Shown: positions 25,383-34,587, counted from the first letter of the stretch. The stretch: 64,000 bases of DNA from Spartobacteria bacterium (GCA_021324395.1 JAJPJG010000031.1:149933-213932); one strand, 5' to 3'. Notes: generated by a model from the letters alone, not told the origin. A program made the numbers and translations.

Positions 25383-26501
25383 ATGCTGCACGTCTTCGCA
25401 CCACGCTATATCAAAGAAGCTCACGTCATTTTAAAAAATGCGTGCAAGCTGCTGCACTACAGACGCGACGTGCTGAGCGAGGCGAGCGTCGCCGATTTTG
25501 AGGCGCAGATCGAAACGTTGCGGCGCGCGATCAAGGAACGTGACCGGCGCACGATCGAGGAAACCACGCAGAAACTCGATGCGCAGTGGAGCAGTTATCT
25601 GCCGCCGGCGAAGGACGCGGGCTGGCGGGAAAATTGCGAAGTCTTTCTCGTCGCAATCGTCATCGCCATCGGCGTGCGCGCTTATTTTTTGCAGCCATTC
25701 ACGATTCCGACCGGCTCGATGCAGCCGACGCTCAACGGCATCATCGGTTATCCGACGGATGAGCCGGCGCCGAATCCACTGAAACGCGTCTTGGATTTCG
25801 TCGTGCATGGCCGCAATTACGTCGATGTCGTCGCGCAGGATAACGACCGGATCGTCGGTCTCGGCGAACGGAAGTTTTTCTATTTTTTCACCATCACCGA
25901 CATTCAGTGTGAGCGGCGCACGTATCACGCGTGGGCGCCGCGCGACACGTTGATGCGTTATTTTCATCTCGATCTCGTCCGCGAATTTCACGCCGGCGAG
26001 ACAATCGCACGCGGCTACGTCGATGCCGGCGATCACGTTTTCGTCGACAAAGTTTCCTACAATTTCCGCAATCCGCAGCGCGGCGAAGTCTTCGTTTTCA
26101 AAACGACAAACATCCGCGAGATTGAGCGCCAGCTCCGGCTGCAGCAAGTCGAAGGCTCGCAATTTTACATCAAGCGCCTCGCCGGTTTGCCGGGCGATGA
26201 GTTGCGCATCGATCCGCCGGATTTGTTCGTCAACGGCGAGCGCGCGCAGGGTTTCGGCTTTGAGCGCGTGATGGCTGCGGAGAATGGCTATCGCGGCTAT
26301 GGCAGCGGACCGGAGTTCGGTTATTTGAGCGAACCGGATCGTCCGTTTCGTCTCCCGCTGCACAATTATTTCGCGCTCGGCGACAACAGCTACAACTCAT
26401 CCGACAGCCGTTACTGGGGAACTGTGCCGGAGCAAAACATCATGGGCCGCGGCCTTTTTGTTTATTGGCCTTTCAAGCCGCACTGGGGATTTATTAAATA
26501 G
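25383..26501 (+). CDS. lepB: Signal peptidase I with extended N-terminus
   Basis: A 372-residue membrane protease that releases exported proteins from their signal peptides. The ATG at 25383 is preferred over an upstream in-frame TTG. A cytoplasmic helical extension of about 80 residues comes first, then one membrane helix (about 82-100). The catalytic S112 lies in PTGSMQPTL and the general base K264 in FYIKRLAGLPGDE; GDNSYNSSDSRYWG closes the fold. The extension and the ~150-residue gap between Ser and Lys make it larger than E. coli LepB (324). The aldolase-like gene starts 24 bp later. Confidence 0.92.
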   Translation: MLHVFAPRYIKEAHVILKNACKLLHYRRDVLSEASVADFEAQIETLRRAIKERDRRTIEETTQKLDAQWSSYLPPAKDAGWRENCEVFLVAIVIAIGVRAYFLQPFTIPTGSMQPTLNGIIGYPTDEPAPNPLKRVLDFVVHGRNYVDVVAQDNDRIVGLGERKFFYFFTITDIQCERRTYHAWAPRDTLMRYFHLDLVREFHAGETIARGYVDAGDHVFVDKVSYNFRNPQRGEVFVFKTTNIREIERQLRLQQVEGSQFYIKRLAGLPGDELRIDPPDLFVNGERAQGFGFERVMAAENGYRGYGSGPEFGYLSEPDRPFRLPLHNYFALGDNSYNSSDSRYWGTVPEQNIMGRGLFVYWPFKPHWGFIK

Positions 26502-26525
26502 CTGTCACGCGCGAATGGCGCGCTT

Positions 26526-27245
26526 ATGGCAGATCCCGTCATCAACGATTTCATCGCGCTGGCGCAAACGCTCGGCGCGCATCCCGCGCGGCTTGCGATT
26601 TGGAACGAAGGCGCGCTGGCCCGGCGCGTTTCGGACGCGCGCTTCATCGTCACACGCCGCGGTGCGAATCTTGCGAAGCTTGAGCCCGCGGATATCGTGC
26701 ATCTCGATTTGGAAAAAATGAGCGCGCTTTCCGCATCGGATACGAGCGCAGCGGCGGAGACGATTGCCGAGGCGAAGCTGAATCCGAACAGCCCCGAACC
26801 GTGCGCGGACGCGGCGCTGTTTGCGTATCTGCTCGGGTTGGAGAACATCCGTTTTGTCGCACACTTGCATCCTATCGTTGTAGACCAGATTCTTGCGTCT
26901 CCGCGTGCGCGGCAGTTCGCCGATCGGCGGGTCATGCCGAATGAAATCCTCGCATGCGGTTCCGCGGCGCTGCTCGTGCCTTACAGCGATCCGGGCCTTC
27001 CACTCGCGAAGGAAGTCCGCCGCAAAATGCTGCTATATCTCGACCGCTACAAGCACATCCCGCAGATCATTTTCGTGCACAACAACGGCATGTTCGTGCC
27101 CGCTGCGAATGCGGACGATATTTTAAAAACGGTCGAGCTCTCGCTGAAATACGCGGAAATCTTCGTTGGCGCATCGATGCTCGGAGGACCGGTTTTCCTG
27201 ACGCCGCAAAACGTCACGCACATCGAATCGACGAAGGAGATCTGA
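26526..27245 (+). CDS. Class II aldolase/adducin-fold protein
   Basis: A 239-residue protein of the fuculose-phosphate aldolase superfamily. The N-terminal substrate loop (NEGALARR, then RFIVTRRGANLAKLEP) and the zinc motif VAHLHP are present. The third zinc position, normally NHG, reads HNNG (in FVHNNGMFVP), so the metal site is altered or shifted by one residue. The C-terminal helix region KTVELSLKYAEIFVGAS is normal. The stop overlaps the next start by one base (TGATG), linking it to the membrane protein and the degenerate ATPase. Substrate unknown; an epimerase or a non-enzymatic role is possible. Confidence 0.78.
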   Translation: MADPVINDFIALAQTLGAHPARLAIWNEGALARRVSDARFIVTRRGANLAKLEPADIVHLDLEKMSALSASDTSAAAETIAEAKLNPNSPEPCADAALFAYLLGLENIRFVAHLHPIVVDQILASPRARQFADRRVMPNEILACGSAALLVPYSDPGLPLAKEVRRKMLLYLDRYKHIPQIIFVHNNGMFVPAANADDILKTVELSLKYAEIFVGASMLGGPVFLTPQNVTHIESTKEI

Positions 27246-28522
27246 TGTCCACGATCCTGGCGTATCGCTTTTGGTTTTTTCTCGGAGGCGCGATTGGCGG
27301 CTATTTCCTGCTGATGTTTACCAATCCGGTGCATACCAGTTTGCGCGATGGATTTCGCTGCATCCGGCGCTACAAAAAGATTTGGACGATTCTTGCGCTG
27401 TTCGGATTTTGCTACGCTTTTTTTCAGGTCGCCCTGCGCTTCTTTTATTATTTCGTGCTGCCGGAATCGGAGCGGCCCAGTTTCGATTGGACGTTCGTCT
27501 GGTCCTTTCCGGGCTCACCCGCGCGCATCGGCGAAGTGCACACGCTGAACGACTGGTGGCTGGCGATTCACAATGACCCGCGCATTTTGCTCGTTAAGGA
27601 AAGCGCGCTTGCGGCGATCGAAGCGGTCGCCGGCGTGTTTAACAATGTCATTACCACGTTTCCGTTCTCCGCGATCGCCGCAATCATGCTGCTCGGCAAT
27701 TGGGAAAACCATCACAGCACGTTGCGAAAAGCGCTACGCAAGCGTTTCGGCAGATTCGGCTGGGTCGTGCATCTCGGCATCGTGATCTGCGCGGTCGGCG
27801 CGATTTTGAAACCGGTTCTTTTCGGCCCGAGCCTGCTCGCGCTCAATCGCGTCGCGCCCGGACTTTTGCTGCTGCAATGGTCGTCGATTATCGACTGGCT
27901 CTCGTTTTTGTTCGAATACCTCTTCGGCATTTGCATCCAGATTTATTTGATCCTGATGGTTTACGCCTGGGTGCGCGGACTGAATTTCACTCCCGTGCAT
28001 CTGCTCGATTTTGCGATTCGCCGATTCTCGTTCGTTGTGAAATGGGCGAGCCTCGTGATGCTCGTGAGCACGCTGCTCATCGATGCGCCGCGCATTTACG
28101 CGATGCTGTTTCACTTCGACGATTCGCCATTCATCGAAAACACATTCACATATATCGACTGGGTCGCGCGTCCGGTTCTCGCGGTATTGCTCGTGCTCTT
28201 TGCGACGATGCAAATCACGCTCACGTTTCACAGCGAGTCGTTCCGCGCCGCGTTGGGCGATCACTTCGGATTTCTGCGGCGCAACTGGTGGGAGCTGACG
28301 TGGTTTCTGCTCATCGCGGCGCTGCATTTTTTTCTGCTCAATTTCTTAAACCAAATGATCATCCACGGCTTCGGCGAAGAAACGGCGACGACGTTCGCGT
28401 GGAGTTTGATTTACCCGCTGCTCGCGGCGGTCGTCTCCGGATGGCTGCTTGCGACATGGGTTTGTTTGTTTAAACGCTGCGAAACCGTGCATCCGCACGT
28501 CCAGAGCTGGTTCAAATTCTGA
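27245..28522 (+). CDS. Nine-TM integral membrane protein of unknown family
   Basis: A 425-residue protein with about nine membrane helices, for example AYRFWFFLGGAIGGYFLLMF near the start, LFGFCYAFFQVALRFFYYFV, FEYLFGICIQIYLILMVYAW and the last helix in AVVSGWLLATWVCLF. No transporter motif that I know is visible. It overlaps the aldolase-like gene by one base and the following ABC-ATPase-like gene by one base, so the three are translated together. The neighbour suggests a permease-like partner of an ABC protein, but there is no EAA loop or FtsX-like periplasmic domain. Function unknown. Confidence 0.7.
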   Translation: MSTILAYRFWFFLGGAIGGYFLLMFTNPVHTSLRDGFRCIRRYKKIWTILALFGFCYAFFQVALRFFYYFVLPESERPSFDWTFVWSFPGSPARIGEVHTLNDWWLAIHNDPRILLVKESALAAIEAVAGVFNNVITTFPFSAIAAIMLLGNWENHHSTLRKALRKRFGRFGWVVHLGIVICAVGAILKPVLFGPSLLALNRVAPGLLLLQWSSIIDWLSFLFEYLFGICIQIYLILMVYAWVRGLNFTPVHLLDFAIRRFSFVVKWASLVMLVSTLLIDAPRIYAMLFHFDDSPFIENTFTYIDWVARPVLAVLLVLFATMQITLTFHSESFRAALGDHFGFLRRNWWELTWFLLIAALHFFLLNFLNQMIIHGFGEETATTFAWSLIYPLLAAVVSGWLLATWVCLFKRCETVHPHVQSWFKF

Positions 28523-29226
28523 TGAGCACTTTGCTACGCGCTGAAAACGTGAACTGCTCGCGCGAGCTGCGCGCGAACGGATGCTCGCGTGTGAGCGGCG
28601 TGTCGATGTCGATTGAGCCGGGCACGATTACGTTGCTGCGCGGCAGCGAAGGCTGCGGAAAGAATTTGCTGCTGCGCGTGCTCGGGTTGCTCGAGCGGCC
28701 GGATGACGGCGAGCTGTTTTTGCACGACGCGCCGACGCGCGAGATCGATGAATCGACGCGGCTCGGTTTACGCAACCGGCATTTTGGTTTCGTGTTTGCC
28801 GAACCGTTTTTGCTCGGCACGTTTTCAGTGCTCGAAAATGTCGCGATGCCGCTTTTCAAAATCGCCGGCGTGAACATTGAGGAGGCACGTTTGCAAACGG
28901 CGCGGCTGCTCGATTTTTTCGGACTCGCGGGCGTTGCGGAAATGCCCGGCGAATCGCTCGCGCTGCTCGATCAATACAAAGCGTCGCTCGCACGCGCGCT
29001 TGTTCACGAGCCGGAGATGTTGCTGATCGAGGATATCGACGCGCAGCTTTCCGGCGCAGAGCTGCACGCGTTTTTAAACGAAGTCGCTCGCGCGCGTGAC
29101 GAGTTTTCCGCGACGGTGATTTTGTCCGCGACAAACCTGCCCGACTTGCTTCTCCCGCATCGCCGCATCGAACTTTCGGAAGGCGAGATCGCGCTCGATT
29201 CGCAGCCATCCGCGCCGATTACTTGA
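28522..29226 (+). CDS. Degenerate ABC transporter ATP-binding subunit (probable pseudoenzyme)
   Basis: A 234-residue protein with the overall layout of a LolD/FtsE-size ABC ATPase. Each catalytic motif is changed: Walker A reads GSEGCGKN (residues 41-48, Asn48 where Ser/Thr is required), the Q-loop has A93 in VFAEP, the signature helix reads [17 protein letters not shown] instead of LSGGQ, Walker B is LLIEDID with Ile172 at the catalytic Glu position, and the switch His is N205 in SATN. The frame is intact and in-operon, so this looks like selection for a non-hydrolysing protein rather than decay. It overlaps the membrane protein by one base and the convergent ThuA gene by 8 bp. Confidence 0.78.
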   Translation: MSTLLRAENVNCSRELRANGCSRVSGVSMSIEPGTITLLRGSEGCGKNLLLRVLGLLERPDDGELFLHDAPTREIDESTRLGLRNRHFGFVFAEPFLLGTFSVLENVAMPLFKIAGVNIEEARLQTARLLDFFGLAGVAEMPGESLALLDQYKASLARALVHEPEMLLIEDIDAQLSGAELHAFLNEVARARDEFSATVILSATNLPDLLLPHRRIELSEGEIALDSQPSAPIT

Positions 29227-30070
29227 AGCCTTCCTCGCCCGGCTTGTGCAGTGCCGGGCCCTTTTGCACGATTTGTTCCGGCGCTTTTTCCACCGGAATG
29301 TTCGGGCACGAATCGATCCAGCGGCTGCCTTCCGGCGCGGCCCAGCGGCACGCGTTTTTTAAAACGAGCTTTACCGTTTCGTGATAGTAAATCGGATACG
29401 TCTCGTGGCCGGGGCGGAAATAGAAAATCTTTCCATTGCCGCGCTTCCACGTGCAGCCGGAGCGAAACACTTCGCCGCCCTCGAACCATGAAATGAAAAT
29501 CTGCTCGTCGGGCGTCGGAATGGCGAACGGCTCGCCATACATCTCGACGTTCGGAATTTCAAAATAAGGATCGATGCCCTGCGCGATCGGATGTCCCGGA
29601 TTGCAGACCCAGAGCCGTTCTTTCTCGCCCGCTTCCCGCCACGTGAGCGAGCACGTCGTGCCCATCAATCGTTTGAAGATTTTCGAGTAATGTCCCGAGT
29701 GCAGCACGATGAGCCCCATTCCTTCCAGCACGCGCTTCTGCACGCGATCGACGATTTTGTCGGCGACCTCTTTGTGCGCGCAATGGCCCCACCACGTCAG
29801 CACGTCCGTCGCGTCGAGCACGGCTTCGGTGAGCCCATGTTCCGGTTCCTGCAGCGTCGCTGTGCGCACGTCGAAATCGCCCGATTCGCGCAAGCCGTCC
29901 GCGATCACGTTGTGCATTCCGTTTGGATAAATCTTCGCCACGATTGCATTTTTGTATTCGTGGACATTTTCGCCCCACACGGTGACGCGGGTTTTTGGCA
30001 TGCCGTTCTGTTTAGCCGCTGGCGCGAATGCGGCCAAAGCAAAAACAGTCGCCGATTTAGCTGTGAACAT
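29219..30070 (-). CDS. ThuA-domain (trehalose utilisation-like) protein
   Basis: A 283-residue protein of the class I glutamine amidotransferase-like ThuA fold. [39 protein letters not shown] and [18 protein letters not shown] are typical. The reading frame starts at 30070 with a possible weak export signal ([13 protein letters not shown]); an internal ATG at 30001 ([13 protein letters not shown]) would give the 260-residue cytoplasmic form usual for ThuA, and I cannot decide between them. The family is tied to disaccharide metabolism in rhizobia, but its reaction is not settled. Confidence 0.8.
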   Translation of the reverse strand: MFTAKSATVFALAAFAPAAKQNGMPKTRVTVWGENVHEYKNAIVAKIYPNGMHNVIADGLRESGDFDVRTATLQEPEHGLTEAVLDATDVLTWWGHCAHKEVADKIVDRVQKRVLEGMGLIVLHSGHYSKIFKRLMGTTCSLTWREAGEKERLWVCNPGHPIAQGIDPYFEIPNVEMYGEPFAIPTPDEQIFISWFEGGEVFRSGCTWKRGNGKIFYFRPGHETYPIYYHETVKLVLKNACRWAAPEGSRWIDSCPNIPVEKAPEQIVQKGPALHKPGEEGFK

Positions 30071-30111
30071 CGGTCACTGACCGATTCGAAGAAAACGAAC
30101 AAAGGAGTAAA

Positions 30112-30504
30112 ATGAAAAAGATCCATCAAATTGGTGCAGCGCTCGTGATCGGCGCGCTCGTCCACACTGCTCCCGTCGCTTTCGCGCAAGTCGCGGTGAC
30201 CGAAACATCGGCCACGGAAAGCGTGGGCACAGTGAGTGAGTTTTCACCCGACACCGTCGTGGTGAGGACTGAGAGCGGAACCGAACCGTTGCGTTACAGC
30301 TACACAAAATCGACCACGGTGGTCGATGAAGCAGGCAATCCCGTCGACATCTCGGTCGTCAAAAGCGGGGTGCCGGTGCGCGTGGTTTACGCGCGCGAAG
30401 GCAGTGGTATGATCGCCCGCAAAATCATCGTCCGCAAGGCGGTGCCAGCCGGCGGCATGATCGAGAAGCACGAGACGACCACGACGACTACCGAATCGCA
30501 CTAA
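30112..30504 (+). CDS. Small exported protein of unknown function
   Basis: A 130-residue precursor with a strong ribosome binding site (AAAGGAG) 6 bp before the ATG and a signal peptide ending at VAFAQ. The mature part is a small beta-rich domain (TVSEFSPDTVVVRTESG, YSYTKSTTVVDEAG, VRVVYAREG) with a Thr-rich, His-ended tail. No family recognised. A perfect terminator hairpin follows, so it is transcribed alone. Confidence 0.72.
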   Translation: MKKIHQIGAALVIGALVHTAPVAFAQVAVTETSATESVGTVSEFSPDTVVVRTESGTEPLRYSYTKSTTVVDEAGNPVDISVVKSGVPVRVVYAREGSGMIARKIIVRKAVPAGGMIEKHETTTTTTESH

Positions 30505-30540
30505 ACGCACATTACCGCGAGTCGAACCGATCGCGGACTT

Positions 30541-30578
30541 AAAGGCGCAGCCGGGTTTCCCCCGGCTGCGCTTTTCAT
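30541..30578 (+). terminator. Rho-independent terminator
   Basis: An 11-bp perfect GC-rich stem (30545-30555 with 30561-30571) and a 5-base loop, flanked by AAA on the left and followed by TTTTCATTTT. It closes the small exported-protein gene ending at 30504. Confidence 0.9.
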
Positions 30579-30605
30579 TTTGTAAAAACGACGTGATTTA
30601 AACGC

Positions 30606-30634
30606 TTGACACTAAAATCGAAAAAACTGTGAAT
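30606..30634 (+). promoter_or_regulatory. Possible promoter with consensus -35 box
   Basis: TTGACA at 30606-30611 is a perfect -35 box; 17 bp later a weak GTGAAT (30629-30634) may serve as -10. This would place the transcript start only a few bases before the ATG at 30648, which has no Shine-Dalgarno sequence, so a very short leader is possible. Confidence 0.35.
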
Positions 30635-30647
30635 CGTCGCGCCCTCT

Positions 30648-31328
30648 ATGAACAAACTCATCACCTCCCTCCTCGTCACCTTTGCCGGCGCTGCGATCAG
30701 CTTCGCGGGGCCAATGGGCAAAGACTACAAATCCGCCAAGGAAGTTCCCTGCCCGGAATTTTTCCGCGCCGGTGAAATCGACTTCGGCATCTTCGGCGCC
30801 TACGCCGGCGGCAACGTCGATCGCTACAGCAAGCCGCCCACCTTCCGCACCACCGAGGTCCGCGTGCGCGAGGAAACCATCGTCCTCCCGCCGCCTCTTC
30901 GCGGTAATAGCACCACGATCACCGAGACCCGCGAGGAAAAGATCACCCACACCCACCGTTCCAGCTTCCGCGACACCCTCCACAACGCCGGCGGCGGCGG
31001 CATCGAGGCTGCATACTTCTTTACCAAAAACCTCGGCGTCTCGCTCGAGGGCACCTGGCTCGACGGCGAAAGCGCCATCCACGGCGCATCCGCCAGCTTC
31101 ATCTATCGTTACCCGATCGAGCGCTGCACATGGGCGCTCGCGCCGTATGGCTTCATCGGCGGCGGCGGACAATGGGACGGCTCATCCGTGGGCTTCGGCC
31201 ACTTTGGCGGCGGCCTCGAAGTGCGCTTCAGCCAGCGCTGGGGCATCTTCGCCGATGGGCGCTGGGTCATCCACGACGCGCTCGAAAACTACGCACTCGT
31301 CCGCAGCGGCATCCGCCTCGTTTTCTAA
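30648..31328 (+). CDS. Outer-membrane beta-barrel-like protein
   Basis: A 226-residue precursor. A signal peptide (MNKLITSLLVTFAGAAISFAG) is followed by alternating beta strands: EIDFGIFGAYAGG, GGIEAAYFFTKNLGVSLEG, ASASFIYRYPI, GGGLEVRFSQRWGIFADGRW. It ends in RSGIRLVF, and a terminal Phe is the signal recognised by the BAM complex. About eight strands suggest a small OmpA/OmpW-size barrel. A charged region of about 25 residues (RVREETIVLPPP) may be an extracellular loop. Ligand unknown. It stands between a terminator upstream and another downstream. Confidence 0.72.
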   Translation: MNKLITSLLVTFAGAAISFAGPMGKDYKSAKEVPCPEFFRAGEIDFGIFGAYAGGNVDRYSKPPTFRTTEVRVREETIVLPPPLRGNSTTITETREEKITHTHRSSFRDTLHNAGGGGIEAAYFFTKNLGVSLEGTWLDGESAIHGASASFIYRYPIERCTWALAPYGFIGGGGQWDGSSVGFGHFGGGLEVRFSQRWGIFADGRWVIHDALENYALVRSGIRLVF

Positions 31329-31351
31329 AAAAGCCCGCATCGCTTCTTTCC

Positions 31352-31389
31352 AAAAGAGCTTCCTGTTCACGCAGGAAGCTCTTTTTTTT
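31352..31389 (+). terminator. Rho-independent terminator
   Basis: A 14-bp perfect stem (31352-31365 with 31372-31385) and a 6-base loop, running into a T tract to 31389. It lies 24 bp after the outer-membrane protein gene. Confidence 0.92.
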
Positions 31390-31467
31390 ATAATTAGGGA
31401 AGACACCTGCCCGCGCGGACTTGCATCGGCGTTCGAAATAGCGTAACCCGCACGAGGGTAATTCCGC

Positions 31468-34044
31468 ATGGAACCAGGGAAATCTTTTACAGATGATTTG
31501 CAGGGTAGTGACGACTTCGACTTATTGGCGCGAATCGAGCACTGCGCTCGCGCGACCCCTGATCGCGCGGCGTACATTAGGGGCGATCGCATTTTGACCT
31601 ACGCCGAGCTGGCGCGGCAATCGGATGCGCTTGCTTTTTATTTAGCCGCAACATTACCGGACGATGACGCGCCGGTTGCAGTGCGCGGGCACAAGGAGCC
31701 GGAGATGCTCATCGGATTCCTCGGTGCGGTGAAAAGCGGACGACCTTATTTGCCGCTCGATCTCTCGATTCCCGGGGAGCGCGTCGAGCGGATTGTCGAA
31801 AATGCACGCGCCGCAATCACCCTGACCCCGGCGAGGATCGCGGAAATCGTGCGGGATTCGACGCAGCGCGCGCCGGCATTGAAACTGGCGAAGAACGATC
31901 CGTTTTACATCATCTACACCTCCGGCAGCACGGGTGAACCGAAGGGCGTCGTCATTACGCTCGGCTGCCTCACCCAATTCGTCTCGTGGCTCACCGGCGA
32001 GCAGCGGTTTCGCGAGAACGGAGAGGTCTTTCTCAACCAGGCGCCGTTCTCGTTCGATCTTTCCGTGATGGATCTCTACGGCGCGCTGAGCACCGGCGGC
32101 ACGCTCTTCAGCATCAGCCGCGAGTTGATGCAGGACCCGGCGCAACTGCAGACCGCCCTCGCAAATTCCGGCGTGACCGTGTGGGTTTCCACGCCATCGT
32201 TCGCGCGGCTTTGTTTGTTTAACGAAGAGTTCTCCGCCGGATCGCTGCCGCAACTGCGCAAATTTCTCTTTTGCGGCGAAGTCCTCGCGCCCGAAACCGC
32301 CACGCAGCTCCTCGCGCGCTTCCCATCCGCCGAAGTCTGGAACACCTACGGCCCGACGGAAACCACGGTCGCAGTCACCTCGGTGCGGATCGAAAAAGAG
32401 ACGCTGCTCCAAAACGAAGTGCTGCCCGTGGGCCGCCCGATGCCCGCTTCACGCATTGCGATTGTAGGCGAAAACGGCGAAGTCGTTCCCGATGGCGAGA
32501 CCGGTGAAATCGTCATAGCCGGCCCCATGGTCAGCCCCGGTTACCTCGGGCGCGAAGACTTAACGGCGCGTTCTTTTTTCACACTCGATGGCCAGCGCGC
32601 CTACCGCACCGGCGACCACGGCAGACGGCGAGACGGTATGCTTTTTTTCAACGGGCGCATCGATGGCCAGGTGAAGATTCGCGGCTATCGGATCGAAACC
32701 GGCGAGATCGAATCGGCCTTGCGCGAGCATCCATCGGTGCATGACGCCGCCGTGATTGCCGATGACACCGGCGGCGAGAAGCGCCTCGTGGCTTACATCG
32801 TCGCGCCCTCCCCGCCCACCGCGCGCGCGTGGCGTGCGATTCTGCGCCACCGGCTGCCGGACTACATGATTCCCGCCGCATTCGTGCCCGTGCCGTCGCT
32901 GCCGATGACCGCGAACGGAAAGCTCGACCGCCGCGCTTTGCCCGCGCCGGAACCATCGAACCATCTGCCGCTCGCGCCGACGAACCCGATGGAAGGCCGC
33001 CTCGTCGAAATCTGGGAGCGCGTGCTCGGCGTCGCTCCCATCGGCATTGCGGACGATTTCTTCGAGCTCGGCGGGCATTCGCTCCTCGCCGTCGAGCTGA
33101 TGGTCGAGGTGGAAAAAACCTTCGGTCGCAAAGTGCCGCTTTCCGTTCTTTTCAAGGCGCCGACGATCGCCAGGCTCGCAGAGACGCTGGCGCAGGCGCC
33201 GCGGATGGAACGTTTCTCCGTCATCGAGGAATTGCGCACCACCGGCTCCCGCCCTCCGCTCTTTACGGTGCCCGGTTTTCTCGACCTCACGCGGCATCTC
33301 GGTGACGACCAGCCGTGTTACGGCGTGCATCTTACGGAACTCGAGGCGATGCCCGAGACCCGCACGGCGGTGGAGGACCTTGCCGCGCGGTGCGTGCGCG
33401 AAATCCGCGAGCTGCAACCCGATGGCCCCTACTACATCGCCGGCCATTCGTTTGGCGGAGTCATCGCATTTGCCATCGCGCAGCGGCTCGAGGCTGCCGG
33501 TGAAAAGGTCGCGCTGCTCGCGCTGATCGATCCCGATCCGCCGCAGCCGTATCCAAATAACTCGCTGGCATTCCAGTGGAACCGCTGCGTCTTCCATTTC
33601 CGCAAACTCCTGCAGATCCCCGCCGCGCAGCGCGTCGCCTGGCTCGCCAGCCGCATCCGTCTGCGTGCGCGTCTGCGGCGCTTTACCAGCAGCACTGAGC
33701 GCAAGGCCATCGAGCGCAGCCACGAAATCGCCACCAGCTACCGTGCCGGGAACTACCCCGGCCCGATCACCCTTTTCCTCGCCCGCGACACCCATCTCAG
33801 GCAGGCGCCATCGAACGACCCGCGGCTCGACTGGGGCGCGGTCGCCGGCGGCGGACTCGACCTGCACGAACTCTCCGGCGACCACTACACGCTCATCCGC
33901 GAGCCCAACGTCCGCGAGCTCGCCCGCCAGCTCCGGCACGCCCTCGACCGCAGCCGAAACGGCCCCGGCGCGTCGGACCACGAAAGCCGGTTCGCAGCCG
34001 AGCCGGCCGCCGCGGCGATATTGCCGGCAGCAGAGCTGGAATAA
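31468..34044 (+). CDS. Stand-alone NRPS module: adenylation, carrier and thioesterase domains
   Basis: An 858-residue A-T-TE protein. The A domain (about 25-500) shows YTSGSTGEPKG (A3), FSFDLS (A4), NTYGPTE (A5), YRTGD (A7), GRIDGQVKIRGYRIE (A8) and NGKLD (A10); the stretch NQAPFSFDLSVMDLY resembles DltA, which activates D-alanine. The carrier domain has S538 in LGGHSLL for the phosphopantetheine arm. The thioesterase has S661 in GHSFGG, D688 in LIDPDPP and H806 in SGDHYTL, a complete triad. There is no condensation domain, so it should load, hold and release or dimerise one acyl unit. It has its own transcription unit with no modifying enzymes beside it. Product unknown. Confidence 0.88.
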   Translation: MEPGKSFTDDLQGSDDFDLLARIEHCARATPDRAAYIRGDRILTYAELARQSDALAFYLAATLPDDDAPVAVRGHKEPEMLIGFLGAVKSGRPYLPLDLSIPGERVERIVENARAAITLTPARIAEIVRDSTQRAPALKLAKNDPFYIIYTSGSTGEPKGVVITLGCLTQFVSWLTGEQRFRENGEVFLNQAPFSFDLSVMDLYGALSTGGTLFSISRELMQDPAQLQTALANSGVTVWVSTPSFARLCLFNEEFSAGSLPQLRKFLFCGEVLAPETATQLLARFPSAEVWNTYGPTETTVAVTSVRIEKETLLQNEVLPVGRPMPASRIAIVGENGEVVPDGETGEIVIAGPMVSPGYLGREDLTARSFFTLDGQRAYRTGDHGRRRDGMLFFNGRIDGQVKIRGYRIETGEIESALREHPSVHDAAVIADDTGGEKRLVAYIVAPSPPTARAWRAILRHRLPDYMIPAAFVPVPSLPMTANGKLDRRALPAPEPSNHLPLAPTNPMEGRLVEIWERVLGVAPIGIADDFFELGGHSLLAVELMVEVEKTFGRKVPLSVLFKAPTIARLAETLAQAPRMERFSVIEELRTTGSRPPLFTVPGFLDLTRHLGDDQPCYGVHLTELEAMPETRTAVEDLAARCVREIRELQPDGPYYIAGHSFGGVIAFAIAQRLEAAGEKVALLALIDPDPPQPYPNNSLAFQWNRCVFHFRKLLQIPAAQRVAWLASRIRLRARLRRFTSSTERKAIERSHEIATSYRAGNYPGPITLFLARDTHLRQAPSNDPRLDWGAVAGGGLDLHELSGDHYTLIREPNVRELARQLRHALDRSRNGPGASDHESRFAAEPAAAAILPAAELE

Positions 34045-34059
34045 AAAGGAAATGAACAC

Positions 34060-34080
34060 CGTTCCGGCCCTCCCGGAACG
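34060..34080. other. Small perfect hairpin between convergent genes
   Basis: Arms CGTTCCGG and CCGGAACG (8 bp) enclose a 5-base loop, between the synthetase gene (plus) and the small gene at 34132 (minus). It has no T tract on the plus strand; on the minus strand a loose T-rich stretch follows about 15 bases later, so it may help to end the minus-strand transcript. Confidence 0.4.
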
Positions 34081-34131
34081 GCGCCATAGGGGGTGCGCAC
34101 GCGTTTCCCTCACGCATGCGGCGCTACGGCG

Positions 34132-34509
34132 TCATTTTGCAGGCGCAGTTTTCTCGCTGCTACTTTGCGGACTGTCATCCACTTCAAAGCCAAATTCCGT
34201 CAGCTTCTTTGGGTTGCTGCGATACTTGGCCAGCAATGTGTCGCGGCGACGGCGCACGCCATCGTCAATCACCGGCAGATCCTTGTTCCGCTCGCCGGTG
34301 AGCGTCTCCGCGACTTTGCGCGATTTATCCGCCCCGGCATCATTCTCCGCTCCGCGCACCACCGCCGGGCTGAACACCGCGGCATCCTCCTCATCCTTCA
34401 GCGGCGACGCGTCGCCCAGCTCCACGTGCTTCTTCTCGATTAACTGCGCCAGCGCAATGAGCGCGGACGGATCAGTTGGGATGATTACACGAACATTATG
34501 TCTTGCCAT
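34132..34509 (-). CDS. Small conserved-looking protein of unknown function
   Basis: A 125-residue protein. The ATG at 34509 is chosen because GGAGG stands 7 bp before it and the sequence MARHNVRVIIPTDPSALIAL starts cleanly; a longer frame from 34578 would begin with a basic, unlikely leader. The first ~45 residues look globular (ALAQLIEKKHVELG), then the chain is charged with RRRRDTLLAKYRSNPKKLTEFGFEVD near the end. No signal peptide or membrane helix. No family recognised; a repeat-rich gap lies upstream of it. Confidence 0.6.
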   Translation of the reverse strand: MARHNVRVIIPTDPSALIALAQLIEKKHVELGDASPLKDEEDAAVFSPAVVRGAENDAGADKSRKVAETLTGERNKDLPVIDDGVRRRRDTLLAKYRSNPKKLTEFGFEVDDSPQSSSEKTAPAK

Positions 34510-34587
34510 AAATTTCACCTCCTTCCTACGTCTCGGAAAGAATGGTTTCTTACGGACGCGCGCAGTTTTCCAAAACACAAAAATCTG

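Noticed and set aside
32560..34113. Long minus-strand open frame of about 517 codons
   Set aside because: It lies fully opposite the A-T-TE synthetase gene; its composition (Arg/Gly/Asp-rich, no motif) is that of a mirror frame in GC-rich DNA.
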